This document shows positions 8,729-18,030 of a stretch of DNA of 64,000 nucleotides, one piece after another. Source of the stretch: Frankia sp. RB7 (GTDB lineage: Bacteria; Pseudomonadota; Alphaproteobacteria; Rhizobiales; Xanthobacteraceae); NCBI GenBank assembly GCA_030403585.1, contig JAUEPE010000001.1, positions 310,001 to 374,000 on the forward strand, in the 5' to 3' direction. A model generated the notes under the pieces. That model was not told the origin of the DNA, ran no database searches, and saw only the letters and a program-made list of their open reading frames with translations. The position numbers and the translations under genes are program-made. How positions within the stretch are numbered: position 1 is the first letter of the stretch; each line of letters begins with the position of its first letter.

Positions 8729-10432
8729 TTGACTGGTCTCGCGCGATTCATTCGGCGGCAATTGCTTTCGCTGTCCGGCGTCGGCCTCATGCTGGGCGCG
8801 CTGTTCTTCGCCGCCGCGCTGACGCCGACGCTGATCCCGCGCAGCTATCTCACGCAAGGAGCGCTGGCGGGCGGCTGCTTTGCGATCGGCTATCTCGCAG
8901 GCGAGCTGTGGCGCCGGTTGTGGCACTATCTCGAACTGCCCGAGCCTTCGGCGCGCGCGAGATCTGTTGCGAATGCGTTAGTCGCGGCGCTCTGCCTGCT
9001 TGTCGTCATCATCTCCCTCTGGCGCACGACCGCATGGCAGAACGCGATCCGCAGTGTCATGAAGATGACGCCGGTCGAGACCGCGCATCCGCTCAAGGTC
9101 TGCGCCGTCGCGCTGATCACGTTCGTGGTGCTGCTGGTGCTGGGACGGCTGTTTGCGTTTGTCGCCCGCTTCCTCGCTGCGCGCACGCAGCGCGTGATTC
9201 CGCGAAAAGTTGCAAACGTCGTTGGCGTGCTGGTGGCGGCACTGCTGTTCTGGTCGATCGCCAGCAATGTCCTGGTCCGCACCGCGTTCAACGCGCTCGA
9301 CTCCTCGTTCCGCGAGCTCGATGTTCTGTTCGAGCCCGAGCGCCCGCAGCCGACCGATGCAGCTCGGACAGGAAGCGCGGCCTCGCTGGTGAAGTGGAAG
9401 GAGCTGGGGCGCATGGGGCGCCGGTTTATTGCCTCAGGCCCGACCGCAGCCGAGATCAGCGCCGTCACGGAACGGCCCGCGCAGGAGCCCGTGCGCGTCT
9501 ATGTGGGCCTCGCGGCCCGCGACACGGCGCAGGCGCGCGCCAGGCTTGCGCTCGACGAGCTCAAGCGCCAGCACGGCTTTGAGCGCAAAATCCTGATCGT
9601 CATCACGCCGACCGGCACCGGCTGGATTGATCCGGCTGCGATGGATACGGTCGAATATCTCCATCACGGCGACGTCGCCAGCGTCGCGATGCAGTATTCC
9701 TATCTCAACAGCCCGCTGTCGCTGCTGTTTCAGCCCGAATACGGCGCGGAAGCTGCGCGCACCCTGTTCGCGGAAATCTACGGCTACTGGACGACGCTGC
9801 CGAAGGACAAGCGGCCGAAGCTGTATCTGCATGGGCTCAGCCTCGGCGCCATGAACTCGGAGAAATCCGCAGAACTGTTCGAGACCATCGGCGATCCCAT
9901 TGCCGGCGCGCTGTGGAGCGGCGCACCGTTCGAAAGCCGCATCTGGCGCTCGATCACCGACAACCGCAATCCGGGCTCGCCGGCGTGGCTGCCTGAATTT
10001 CGCGACGGCCGCTTCGTGCGCTTCATGAACCAGAACGGACCGACCGTGCCGCCGGATACGCCGTGGGGACCGATGCGTGTCGTCTATCTGCAATATGCCA
10101 GCGACGCGATCACGTTCTTCGCCTACCGCGACGCCATCCGGTCGCCGGCCTGGATGAATGCGCCGCGCGGGCCCGACGTCTCACCGGAGCTGCGATGGTA
10201 TCCGATCGTCACGATGCTGCAGCTCGCGCTCGACATGGCGGTCGCGACCGGCACGCCGATGGGCTTTGGCCATGTCTACGCGCCCGAGCATTATGTCGAT
10301 GCCTGGGTCGCAGTGACCGATGTTCGTGACTGGTCGGCCGAGGCGCTGGCGAAGCTCAAGAGCCATCTTGCTGCCAGAGCACGCAAGACGAGCGCAGGCA
10401 GTCTCGACGACGATCCCGATCGCGGCGGCTAA
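8729..10432 (+). CDS. Membrane-anchored alpha/beta-hydrolase family protein (Abhydrolase_9 type)
   Basis: A 567-residue protein started by TTG 18 bases after the kinase stop, with GGAGGATAG just upstream. The N-terminal half (about 1-200) has four or five hydrophobic helices (for example LMLGALFFAAALTP, AALCLLVVIISLW, LITFVVLLVLGRL, VGVLVAALLFWSI). The C-terminal half is an alpha/beta-hydrolase with the nucleophile elbow GLSLGAMNS (GxSxG). This two-part architecture matches the Pfam pair Abhydrolase_9_N and Abhydrolase_9. Its substrate is unknown; an envelope lipid or ester is plausible because the catalytic domain is tethered to the membrane. Close spacing suggests cotranscription with the GAF kinase. 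Confidence 0.88.
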   Translation: MTGLARFIRRQLLSLSGVGLMLGALFFAAALTPTLIPRSYLTQGALAGGCFAIGYLAGELWRRLWHYLELPEPSARARSVANALVAALCLLVVIISLWRTTAWQNAIRSVMKMTPVETAHPLKVCAVALITFVVLLVLGRLFAFVARFLAARTQRVIPRKVANVVGVLVAALLFWSIASNVLVRTAFNALDSSFRELDVLFEPERPQPTDAARTGSAASLVKWKELGRMGRRFIASGPTAAEISAVTERPAQEPVRVYVGLAARDTAQARARLALDELKRQHGFERKILIVITPTGTGWIDPAAMDTVEYLHHGDVASVAMQYSYLNSPLSLLFQPEYGAEAARTLFAEIYGYWTTLPKDKRPKLYLHGLSLGAMNSEKSAELFETIGDPIAGALWSGAPFESRIWRSITDNRNPGSPAWLPEFRDGRFVRFMNQNGPTVPPDTPWGPMRVVYLQYASDAITFFAYRDAIRSPAWMNAPRGPDVSPELRWYPIVTMLQLALDMAVATGTPMGFGHVYAPEHYVDAWVAVTDVRDWSAEALAKLKSHLAARARKTSAGSLDDDPDRGG

Positions 10433-10434
10433 TC

Positions 10435-12024
10435 CTACTCCGCCATCTCGACGGGTTGCGCGGTGGCGGGACCGGCCAGCGGCCGCTCCTCCATCATGAT
10501 CAGGCAGAACGAGGCGGTGGTCATCAGCGCGGTCGCCGCCGCGAAGACGTAGCGGAAGGCGTGCCGCATATCTTCGGCGGGGATCGCCGGGATGCCGCCT
10601 ACGGCGTGATGCTCGCCGGCCAACGGAATGTCGGCGCCGAGCGCGATCAGCAGGATGGCGGCGAATGCTGCAACCGTAAACGAGGACATCAGCGAGCGGA
10701 AGAAGTTCATCGCGCCGGTGATGGTGCCGACCAGCGGACGAGCCACCGAATTCTGCAGCGACACCACACAGACGGGGAACGTCGTCCCAAGGCCGAGCGC
10801 AAACGCGGCCATCAGCGTCAACAGTCCCCACAGCGGCAACGTGGTGACCGTGAGGCCGAGCGCGCAGAAAGCGGCCCAGGACGTGCCGATGATGGCGACG
10901 CGCTTGTAATGCTTGGCGCGCGCCATGGTGCGGCCAGCGACAGCCGCCCCCACGGTCGAGACAGCCGCGAGCGGAATCAGCGCAAGCCCCGCTTCGCTGG
11001 CGCTGAGGTGATAGACCGACTCGTAATAGAGCGGGAGCTGCACGGTGAGGCCGGTGATCGCACCGAGACCGCAGCCGCCGGCGGTCAGCGCAAACGGCGC
11101 GACCTTTCCGCTGAGCAATGGCAGCGGCAAGAACGGCTCATCCGCGCGACGCGCGTGCCACACGAAGGTCACCGCGAGTGCGACAGCGCCGCCCACCATC
11201 GACAGAACCGTCGGCGACAGCCAGGGGAAGCGCGTGCCGCCCCAGGTCAACACCAGCATGAAGACGACGGCGGAGGCCATCAGCAGCACGCCGCCGACCC
11301 AGTCGACCTTGCGCTTGCGGTGGAACACCGGGATCTTCGCCATCTTCGGCAGCAGCAGCGCAAGCGCTGCGGCTGCGAGCGGCAGATTGATCCAGAAGAT
11401 CATCGACCAGTGCAGATGCTCGGCGAACACGCCCCCGATCACGGGACCCAAAATGCCGCCAACCATCCAGACGCTGGAGAAATAAGCCTGGTACTGGCCG
11501 CGCTCGCGTGGGCTCACGACGTCGGAGATCACGGTCTGCACGACCGGCATGATGCCGCCGCCACCCAGTCCCTGGAGACCGCGCGCCAAAATCAGCATCG
11601 GCATGCTCGGCGCGATCGCGCACAACACGGAGCCGGCAATGAACAGGCTCAGCGACACGATGATCATGACCTTGCGGCCGTAGATGTCGCTCAGCGTCCC
11701 GAACACGGGTGCGACCGCGGTCGAGGCGAGCAGATAGGCGGTGATGACCCAGGAGAGGTTCGAGACGTCCTGGAACTGGCGCCCGATGGTGGGCAGCGCA
11801 GTGGCGACGATGGTCTGGTCGAGGGCGGCCAGGAACATCGTCAGCATCAGGCTGAGGACGATGGTCCGGACCTCGTCCTGCGACAGCGGGACCGGGGGTG
11901 CGAGGGAAGGTGCGTCACTGACGCTGATGACCTCGCCCGGAAGGCGGGTCAGTTCCTCGGCGATGTCGTCGGGCAATGTCTGGATGTCGGCAGACTGGCT
12001 GCTCTGCCGTGCGAACTTGTTCAT
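10435..12024 (-). CDS. MFS multidrug exporter, DHA2 (EmrB/QacA) family
   Basis: A 529-residue drug:proton antiporter of the 14-helix DHA2 family. Seen: a cytoplasmic N-terminus of about 55 residues, LDQTIVATALPTIG in helix 1 (motif D of DHA2 proteins), motif A as GTLSDIYGRK between helices 2 and 3, ARGLQGLGGGG in helix 4 and the antiporter motif C region GGILGPVIGGVF. Inner-membrane export of amphipathic compounds is the family role; the substrate is not predictable. It is convergent with the hydrolase gene, leaving only two bases between stops, and no periplasmic adaptor or TetR regulator is adjacent. Confidence 0.93.
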   Translation of the reverse strand: MNKFARQSSQSADIQTLPDDIAEELTRLPGEVISVSDAPSLAPPVPLSQDEVRTIVLSLMLTMFLAALDQTIVATALPTIGRQFQDVSNLSWVITAYLLASTAVAPVFGTLSDIYGRKVMIIVSLSLFIAGSVLCAIAPSMPMLILARGLQGLGGGGIMPVVQTVISDVVSPRERGQYQAYFSSVWMVGGILGPVIGGVFAEHLHWSMIFWINLPLAAAALALLLPKMAKIPVFHRKRKVDWVGGVLLMASAVVFMLVLTWGGTRFPWLSPTVLSMVGGAVALAVTFVWHARRADEPFLPLPLLSGKVAPFALTAGGCGLGAITGLTVQLPLYYESVYHLSASEAGLALIPLAAVSTVGAAVAGRTMARAKHYKRVAIIGTSWAAFCALGLTVTTLPLWGLLTLMAAFALGLGTTFPVCVVSLQNSVARPLVGTITGAMNFFRSLMSSFTVAAFAAILLIALGADIPLAGEHHAVGGIPAIPAEDMRHAFRYVFAAATALMTTASFCLIMMEERPLAGPATAQPVEMAE

Positions 12025-12196
12025 TTCGGGCTGTCAGATCGGGCGTGTTGCGGTGCAAAGCCGCGAAGGATTCGTTCTATGAAGCCAATCTAGACAGCAA
12101 AGTTCTTCTCAGGCAGGCACCGCGGCGCATGGGTGCATCCCGCACCACGGTCATCCCGATGAAGTGATCTGGAATAGCGGACGGATCAGTCCTTGA

Positions 12197-12712
12197 TCAG
12201 TCCTTGGGACGTCGCTTCAGGCGCGCCCGTTTCGGGATCTGCCCCGGCCATTGCACCATGTAATTCTCGAGCTTGTCGTCAGGAACCCCTTCCTCGGTGT
12301 CCGAGACCCGGCCGCGCACGGAGACGCCGGCCTCATGCACCGTATTGGGATCGCCCGAGATCAGCGGGTGCCACCAATAGAGATCGCGGCCCTGGGCGAC
12401 GAGCCTGTAGCCGCAGCTCGGCGGCAGCCAAGGCAGGGTGCGGACCTTTTCGGGAGTCATGACAACGCAGTCCGGGACGAAGTCGAAACGATTCGCGTAG
12501 TCCTTGCAGCCGCTGGTGCAGGAATCGAGCATCTTGCAGCTGACATCGGTGAAATATATCTCGCCGGTATCCTCGTCTTCGAGCTTGCTCAGGCAGCAAC
12601 GGCCGCAGCCGTCGCACAGGCTCTCCCATTCAGCCGTCGACATGTCCTCCATCTTCTTGGTTTTCCAGAAGAATCCATCCTGATTTGAAGGTCGTTTGGG
12701 AGCTGCGGTCAT
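12197..12712 (-). CDS. YcgN/UPF0260-family cysteine-rich protein
   Basis: A 171-residue soluble protein of the YkgJ/YcgN zinc- or iron-binding family. Seen: the N-terminal [12 protein letters not shown], then the signature CDGCGRCC, followed by SCKMLD and SCTSGCKDY, making a dense eight-cysteine cluster that is expected to bind metal or an Fe-S cluster; later [22 protein letters not shown] is the usual C-terminal signature. Length agrees with E. coli YcgN (about 150). Function in this family is not established. Single gene, facing the exporter downstream on the same strand with 170 bases between. Confidence 0.9.
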   Translation of the reverse strand: MTAAPKRPSNQDGFFWKTKKMEDMSTAEWESLCDGCGRCCLSKLEDEDTGEIYFTDVSCKMLDSCTSGCKDYANRFDFVPDCVVMTPEKVRTLPWLPPSCGYRLVAQGRDLYWWHPLISGDPNTVHEAGVSVRGRVSDTEEGVPDDKLENYMVQWPGQIPKRARLKRRPKD

Positions 12713-13005
12713 GCGCCTCGATACGATTCCAAAGAGCTGCGGTCAGTGCCATCTAGGGCGTGCGGCCCTCAAGCTGCAAGCAACGCCCTCGCAGAGCCCG
12801 TAATGAACCGGGGTTCAATTAGGCCTGTTGTTCAAAATTGCGAGCCTGACCATTGGTTTATAGGCCCCGCTCGGCTAGAAGAACAGCGAGTCCCCTCGGA
12901 CGCGAAACGGGCGCCTTGGGTTTGCCGCAACAATCCCGCAAGACGTCTCGATGCCGCCCCGGCCGGGTGCTTGAACGCTTTCGAAGCGAGCCTCAAGGGT
13001 TCTAG

Positions 13006-15294
13006 GTGGTCCAGAACACACCAGCCAACTGGAAGAGTCGCATCAGGAACTTCTTCCTGGACCTTGATGCGCGCATCGACTCCTCGCTGTTCTCCTCGGC
13101 CAAGGGCATCCGCGAGCTCTACGAGCGCTACTCGACGTTCATGGACCGCTTCTATGTCGGGCGTTGGAAGCGCTGGGTGTTCATCGAGCCGCTGTCGGAG
13201 GCCGCAACCCTCGGCCTCGGCGGCATGGTGCTGATGCTGATCCTCGCCATCCCCGCATTCCGCGAGACCGCGGACGAGGACTGGCTGAAGAAGTCCGATC
13301 TGGCGGTGACGTTCCTCGACCGCTACGGCAACCCGATCGGCAGCCGCGGCATCAAGCACAACGATTCGATCCCGCTGGAAGATTTTCCGGACGTGCTGAT
13401 CAAGGCGACGCTCGCCACCGAAGACCGTCGCTTCTACGAGCATTTCGGCATCGACATCGCCGGCACCGCGCGCGCGCTCGTGACCAACGCCCAGGCCGGC
13501 GGCGTCCGCCAGGGCGGCTCCTCGATCACGCAGCAGCTCGCCAAGAACCTGTTCCTGAGCAACGAGCGCACCATCGAGCGCAAGATCAACGAGGCCTTCC
13601 TCGCGGTCTGGCTGGAATGGCGCCTGACCAAGAACGAGATCCTGAAACTCTATCTCGACCGCGCCTATATGGGCGGCGGCACTTTTGGCGTCGACGGCGC
13701 GGCCCACTTCTATTTCAACAAGTCCGCGCGCGACGTGACGCTGGCCGAGGCTGCGATGCTCGCCGGCCTGTTCAAGGCGCCAACCAAATACGCCCCCCAC
13801 ATCAACCTGCCCGCCGCGCGTGCCCGCGCCAACGTCGTGCTCGACAATCTCGTCGATGCCGGCTTCATGACCGAGGGCCAGGTGTTCGGCGCCCGCCGCA
13901 ACCCGGCCTTCGCGGTCGACCGCCGCGACGAGGCGTCGCCGAACTATTATCTCGACTACGCCTTCGACGAGATGCGCAAGCTCGTCGACACCTTCCCGAA
14001 ATCCTACACCGAGCGCGTCTTCGTCGTTCGCCTTGCGATCGACACCAACGTGCAGAAGGCCGCCGAAGACGCGATAGAGAACCAGTTGCGCCAGTTCGGC
14101 CGCGACTATCACGCGACCCAGGCGGCGACCGTCGTCTCCGATCTCGACGGCGGCATCCGCGCCATGGTTGGCGGCCGCGATTACGGCGCGAGCCAGTTCA
14201 ACCGCGCCGTCGACGCCTATCGCCAGCCCGGCTCCTCGTTCAAGCCCTACGTCTACACCACCGCGCTCCTGAACGGCTTCACGCCGAACTCGATCGTGGT
14301 CGACGGCCCGGTCTGCATCGGCAATTGGTGTCCGCAGAACTATGGCCATTCCTATTCCGGCGCGGTGACGCTGACGCAGGCGATCACGCGTTCGATCAAC
14401 GTCGTGCCGGTAAAACTGTCGATCGCGATCGGCCAGAAGGAACAGCCGAAGTCGCCGAACCCGGCCAAGATCGGCCGCGCCAAGATCGTCGAGGTCGCGC
14501 GCCGCTTCGGCCTCAAGGCCCCCCTGCCCGATACGCCGTCGATGCCGATCGGCTCGGACGAAGTCACCGTGCTCGAGCATGCCGTTGCCTATGTGACCTT
14601 CCCGAACCGCGGCAAGTCGGTAACACCGCATTCGGTGCTCGAAGTGCGCACCGGTGCCGGCGATCTGGTCTGGCGCTGGGACCGCGACGGCCCGAAGCCG
14701 CGGCAAGCCATTCCGCCGAATATCGCAGCCGACATGGCCGGCATGATGAGCCACGTCGTCAGCGAAGGCACTGCGCGCCGCGCCGCGCTCGACGGCATTC
14801 CGACCGCCGGCAAGACCGGCACGACGAATGCTTATCGCGACGCCTGGTTCGTCGGCTATACCGGCAATTTCACCTGCGCGGTCTGGTACGGCAATGACGA
14901 CTATTCGCCGACCAACCGCATGACCGGCGGCTCGCTGCCGGCGCAGACCTGGCACGACATCATGGTCGCAGCCCATCAGGGCGTCGAGGTCCGGGAAATT
15001 CCCGGCGTCGGCATGGGCCAGAAGCTGCCGCCGGAACGCGTTGCCAACGCGCAGGCCAATGCGGCGCCAAAAGTGCTGGAGACCAAGCCCGGCCCGCCGC
15101 CGGTTCTGACCAAGCGCGGCGCCGACATCCTGGTGCGCGTCGAGAAGCTGCTCGACGACGCCGCCAAGACCGCGACCAAATCGACGGCCAACGACAGCCA
15201 GCCGGCCAAGCCGGCGGCGGCGAGCGCGCTCGCCTTCCCGCAGAATTATGCGGCGGAGGAGAACGCGAACGCATCCACCCCGCGCAAGAACTGA
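13006..15294 (+). CDS. Penicillin-binding protein 1A-type bifunctional peptidoglycan synthase
   Basis: Class A PBP that polymerises glycan strands and cross-links peptides at the inner membrane. The 762-residue chain has a cytoplasmic N-terminus, one membrane anchor (about 67-88, GLGGMVLMLILAIPAF), a GT51 transglycosylase domain with catalytic Glu139 in EDRRFYEHFGID and RQGGSSITQQLAKN, and a transpeptidase domain with SSFK (nucleophile Ser410), SIN in TRSINVVPV and KTG at Lys603 in AGKTGTTNAYRD. The C-terminal 90 residues are Ala/Pro/Lys-rich and probably disordered. The start is GTG at 13006 with AAGGG upstream. The DUF1214/DUF1254 pair follows immediately and is likely cotranscribed. Confidence 0.95.
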   Translation: MVQNTPANWKSRIRNFFLDLDARIDSSLFSSAKGIRELYERYSTFMDRFYVGRWKRWVFIEPLSEAATLGLGGMVLMLILAIPAFRETADEDWLKKSDLAVTFLDRYGNPIGSRGIKHNDSIPLEDFPDVLIKATLATEDRRFYEHFGIDIAGTARALVTNAQAGGVRQGGSSITQQLAKNLFLSNERTIERKINEAFLAVWLEWRLTKNEILKLYLDRAYMGGGTFGVDGAAHFYFNKSARDVTLAEAAMLAGLFKAPTKYAPHINLPAARARANVVLDNLVDAGFMTEGQVFGARRNPAFAVDRRDEASPNYYLDYAFDEMRKLVDTFPKSYTERVFVVRLAIDTNVQKAAEDAIENQLRQFGRDYHATQAATVVSDLDGGIRAMVGGRDYGASQFNRAVDAYRQPGSSFKPYVYTTALLNGFTPNSIVVDGPVCIGNWCPQNYGHSYSGAVTLTQAITRSINVVPVKLSIAIGQKEQPKSPNPAKIGRAKIVEVARRFGLKAPLPDTPSMPIGSDEVTVLEHAVAYVTFPNRGKSVTPHSVLEVRTGAGDLVWRWDRDGPKPRQAIPPNIAADMAGMMSHVVSEGTARRAALDGIPTAGKTGTTNAYRDAWFVGYTGNFTCAVWYGNDDYSPTNRMTGGSLPAQTWHDIMVAAHQGVEVREIPGVGMGQKLPPERVANAQANAAPKVLETKPGPPPVLTKRGADILVRVEKLLDDAAKTATKSTANDSQPAKPAAASALAFPQNYAAEENANASTPRKN

Positions 15295-15303
15295 TCTGAT
15301 CCC

Positions 15304-15882
15304 GTGCGGCTGATCCTGATCACATTGACGGCCCTTCTGCTCGCGACCGTGGTCGGCCTGGGCGCGACCTGGATGACGACGACGCGCGGCACCGAGATCG
15401 GCGCGCTGACCATCGGCCCCTGGACCGCCCGCCCCCGCACCGGCACCGCCGACGTCGATCCCTATTCGCGCGCCACCATCGTGCGCAACGGCGAGCTGCC
15501 GATCGGCACCGGCGACGGCGTCGCCTTCACCGCGACCGCCGACGGCAAGAAGAAGGCGCTCGACGGCCGCTGCGACGTCGTCGTCTCCGGCGTGACGCCG
15601 CCGGCGCGGTTCTGGACGCTGACGCTGTATGACCGCAAGGGCCACCTCGTCGCCAACTCGCTGCAGCGTTACGGCTTCACCAGCCAGGAGATCGTCCGCC
15701 AGTCCGACGGCTCGTTCGAGATCCACATCGCCGCGCGCTCGCGCGCCGGCAACTGGCTGCCGACCGGCGGCATCGAGCGCTACGCGCTGATGTTCCGCCT
15801 CTACGACACGCCGGTTGGCGTGGCGACCCGCACCCAGCGCGATGCGCCCATGCCCACCATCTCGACGGTGGGCTGCTCATGA
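15304..15882 (+). CDS. DUF1214 domain protein, membrane-anchored
   Basis: A 192-residue protein with one N-terminal hydrophobic helix (LILITLTALLLATVVGLGATW) that anchors or exports it, followed by a DUF1214 beta-sandwich. Seen: IGPWTARPRTGTADVDPYSRA, RFWTLTLYDRKGHLVANSLQRYG and NWLPTGGIERYALMFRLYDTP, the usual DUF1214 wording. DUF1214 and DUF1254 commonly occur fused in one chain; here they are separate adjacent genes. The start is GTG, nine bases after the PBP stop. Function in the family is unknown; the link with PBP1A points to the envelope. Confidence 0.88.
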   Translation: MRLILITLTALLLATVVGLGATWMTTTRGTEIGALTIGPWTARPRTGTADVDPYSRATIVRNGELPIGTGDGVAFTATADGKKKALDGRCDVVVSGVTPPARFWTLTLYDRKGHLVANSLQRYGFTSQEIVRQSDGSFEIHIAARSRAGNWLPTGGIERYALMFRLYDTPVGVATRTQRDAPMPTISTVGCS

Positions 15883-16463
15883 TCCGGCTGCTGTTCACCA
15901 TCGTCGCCGGTGTGGTGCTGGGCCTCGTGGTCCATCTCGTCAGTGTGCTGGCGCTGCCGCGCATCGCAACGCAGGACGCCTATTCGCGGCTGACGCCGAT
16001 GACCAAGCTCAACGGCGTCACGCAGCTCCCGCTCGCCGATCCCAACACCTCGCCGATGCCGTTCATGGACCCGGCCTTCGCGCTGGCGATCTGCCGCTAT
16101 GATCTCTCGGGCGGGCCGATCAAGCTCACCGTGCCGGTGAGCCAGGCCTATACGTCGGTGTCGTTCTACACCCGCAACGAGATCGCCTATTACGCCATCA
16201 ACGACCGCTCGGCCGGCAAGAAGGTGATCGAGCTCGACCTGATGACGCAGGCACAGCACGACGCCCTGCCCGAGGACGAAGAGATCACCGCGGCCGACCG
16301 CCTGATCATCGATTCCCCGAGCACCACCGGCCTGATCCTGATGAAGGCGCTGGCTGCCGAGCCCGGCCTGATGCCGCAGGCGCAGGCAACGCTTAACGCC
16401 GCGAGTTGCGGGCCACAGACCGAAGCGCCCGCCAAGGCCGAAGCGCCGCGCGGCCGGCGCTGA
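15879..16463 (+). CDS. DUF1254 domain protein, membrane-anchored
   Basis: A 194-residue partner of the previous gene, overlapping it by ATGA, which implies translational coupling. Seen: an N-terminal anchor helix (IRLLFTIVAGVVLGLVV), LPRIATQDAYSRLTPMTKLN, DPAFALAICRYDL and SVSFYTRNEIAYYAIN, typical of the DUF1254 half. The last 20 residues are Ala/Lys/Glu-rich and probably disordered. Together the two products may form one split DUF1254/DUF1214 unit in the periplasm. No catalytic residues are known to me for this family. Confidence 0.87.
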   Translation: MIRLLFTIVAGVVLGLVVHLVSVLALPRIATQDAYSRLTPMTKLNGVTQLPLADPNTSPMPFMDPAFALAICRYDLSGGPIKLTVPVSQAYTSVSFYTRNEIAYYAINDRSAGKKVIELDLMTQAQHDALPEDEEITAADRLIIDSPSTTGLILMKALAAEPGLMPQAQATLNAASCGPQTEAPAKAEAPRGRR

Positions 16464-16556
16464 AGCGCGGACGCTTAGCCCCGCTCAAAAGCCAAGAGCG
16501 CGAAACAACCCCATGCACAGTAGCGGGGGCATTGAAATCATTGAGCCTTGTCGTTT

Positions 16557-16610
16557 GGAGCATGATCGTTCCGGAAAACCGCTCCGCACGTTTCCGGTTC
16601 ATGCTTGAGC
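16557..16610. repeat. Rhizobiales-type intergenic palindromic repeat fragment
   Basis: The stretch starts GGAGCATGATCGTTCCGGAA and continues with CCGCACGTTTCCGGTTCATG. It has the GCATGATC/TTCCGGAAAA/TTTCCGG vocabulary of a very common Rhizobiales intergenic palindrome, but with imperfect arms, so it looks like a diverged copy. It lies 94 bases after the DUF1254 gene in a 360-base gene-free stretch. Confidence 0.6.
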
Positions 16611-16706
16611 ACTCATCCGCGGATAGACCGAACGCGTCAGCTAAAACTTCGCTTTGACACGTCGGGCAAAACACTGGCAGAATGGCATCATCGAAAATTC
16701 GTCAAC

Positions 16707-16738
16707 ACCCGCGCGGAGAAATCCGTGGCGGGTTTTTT
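16707..16738 (+). terminator. Rho-independent terminator-like hairpin with GAAA loop
   Basis: The arms ACCCGC and GCGGGT close an inner stem capped by a GAAA tetraloop, with one bulged G, and are followed by a run of six T. It is oriented to end transcripts from the left, i.e. the PBP1A/DUF1214/DUF1254 unit, although it lies 244 bases beyond the last stop. A truncated copy of the same sequence without the closing arm occurs at 23142-23164. Confidence 0.65.
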
Positions 16739-16821
16739 GATGTCGGAGCAGAGATTGCCGTGATGAAGGACGTGCTCTAAGGCGCGTACTGTCGCTTCCT
16801 TGAGATGCTTCGCGCTCACGA

Positions 16822-18030
16822 TCATTGGTGTTTCGAATGCGCCACCCGCGCCCAAAGCAGCGCGAGCGGTCCCAACGCGATCCCCGCCGCAAGCACGATG
16901 AAGACCAGCAGCCAGCCGGTCGCGCTCTGCGGGCCGCCGGCTGCGTCGAGCGCCGCGCCGGTTCCCCAGGCCCCGAGCGCTGAGAGACCGAAGCCAATAG
17001 TCGAATGCAGGGCCAGGGTCGCGCCGCGATGTTCGGACACGGCCGCTGCCGACATACCGGCGGTCAGCGCGCCTGAATCCGCGGGCACGGTCAGGCCATA
17101 GATCATCAGCAGCAACGCAAGTATCCCTGCCGGCGCCGTCGCGTTGAGGCCGATGACCAGCGCAACGCAGGCCGACGCGACCATCACGATCGTGATTGCG
17201 CGATGGCGTCCGAACTTCAGCGCCGCTTCGTTGCCGAGAATGCTCGCTGGCATCGAGATCACCGCGAAGCAGAAGCTCATCACGACGGGGCTGAGCCATG
17301 TCGGCGCGCCTTGATGAGCGATGACGAAGGTCCAGAAGCCGACCAGCCAGGTGCGGATGCCGTAGAGCTCGAAGCAATGCGCGCCGTAGCCGAAGATGTA
17401 ACCGAGCGCCTCGCTGTTGGAGAAGACGGGCGCGAAATTGAGGAGGCGCCCCGCCCTCGGCGCGGGGCGCTGCGCCTGCATCAGAAGGCACGCGACGACC
17501 ATCGCGATGGGACCGAAGCCGGTCACAATGAAAGCGCTCCGCCACCCCCAACGATCGGCGACGACCTGCGCCGCCAGGAACGAGAGGCCGACACCGACCG
17601 AAAAGCTCGACGTGTACAACGTGACCGCCCGCGAGGTGTCGCCGGCGGGCAGCCGGTCCGTCAGCGCCTTCAGGCCCGGCATGTAGGCGCCGGCAAATCC
17701 GAGGCCTGCAAGCGACCAGATCGCCGTGCCCGACCAGAACCCTTGCGCGAAGATGCCGAAGGCTGCGGTCGCGAGCCCGCTGACGATCGAGCCCCAGAGC
17801 AGCACGAGCCGCGCGTCGATGCGGTCGGTCAGCGTCGTCAGCAAGGGCACCGCGAGCATGTAACCGAACGCATAACCGCTCGCCATCAACCCGCCCTCGG
17901 CGGCGGAGAGCCCCCATGCCGGCATCAGATGCTGCGCCAGGTTTGCAGACAGCGTCACATGCGGCAGCAAATTGCCGACCTGCCCGATGCACATCACCGC
18001 AATCAGGGACCGTCCGTTCAGGCTACGAAT
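16822..18030 (-). CDS. MFS transporter, last gene of the arsenic-linked minus-strand operon
   Basis: A 12-helix major facilitator of about 400 residues. Seen: helix 1 VMCIGQVGNLLPHV, motif A-like LTTLTDRIDARLVLL and a central loop with QRPAPRAGRLL. The only standard in-frame start is GTG at 17997, which begins inside helix 1 and has no ribosome site. Extending upstream gives RSLNGRSLIAV, a more normal N-terminus, and the first candidate is ATT at 18030, placed six bases after AGGAG. I therefore give 18030 as the likely start. It overlaps the end of the preceding transporter gene by eight bases. Substrate unknown; an arsenic-related role is inferred only from the operon. Confidence 0.8.
   Translation of the reverse strand: MRSLNGRSLIAVMCIGQVGNLLPHVTLSANLAQHLMPAWGLSAAEGGLMASGYAFGYMLAVPLLTTLTDRIDARLVLLWGSIVSGLATAAFGIFAQGFWSGTAIWSLAGLGFAGAYMPGLKALTDRLPAGDTSRAVTLYTSSFSVGVGLSFLAAQVVADRWGWRSAFIVTGFGPIAMVVACLLMQAQRPAPRAGRLLNFAPVFSNSEALGYIFGYGAHCFELYGIRTWLVGFWTFVIAHQGAPTWLSPVVMSFCFAVISMPASILGNEAALKFGRHRAITIVMVASACVALVIGLNATAPAGILALLLMIYGLTVPADSGALTAGMSAAAVSEHRGATLALHSTIGFGLSALGAWGTGAALDAAGGPQSATGWLLVFIVLAAGIALGPLALLWARVAHSKHQ

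Noticed and set aside
10456..12093. Plus-strand frame of 545 codons opposite the DHA2 exporter
   Set aside because: Product is His/Arg/Asp/Gln-rich and without hydrophobic structure; the exporter on the other strand has full family motifs.
12832..15726. Very long minus-strand open frame (about 960 codons) opposite the PBP gene
   Set aside because: It is antisense to a clear class A PBP with all catalytic motifs. Its product is low-complexity and rich in Arg, Ala, Asp and Val, typical of the mirror frame in G+C-rich DNA.
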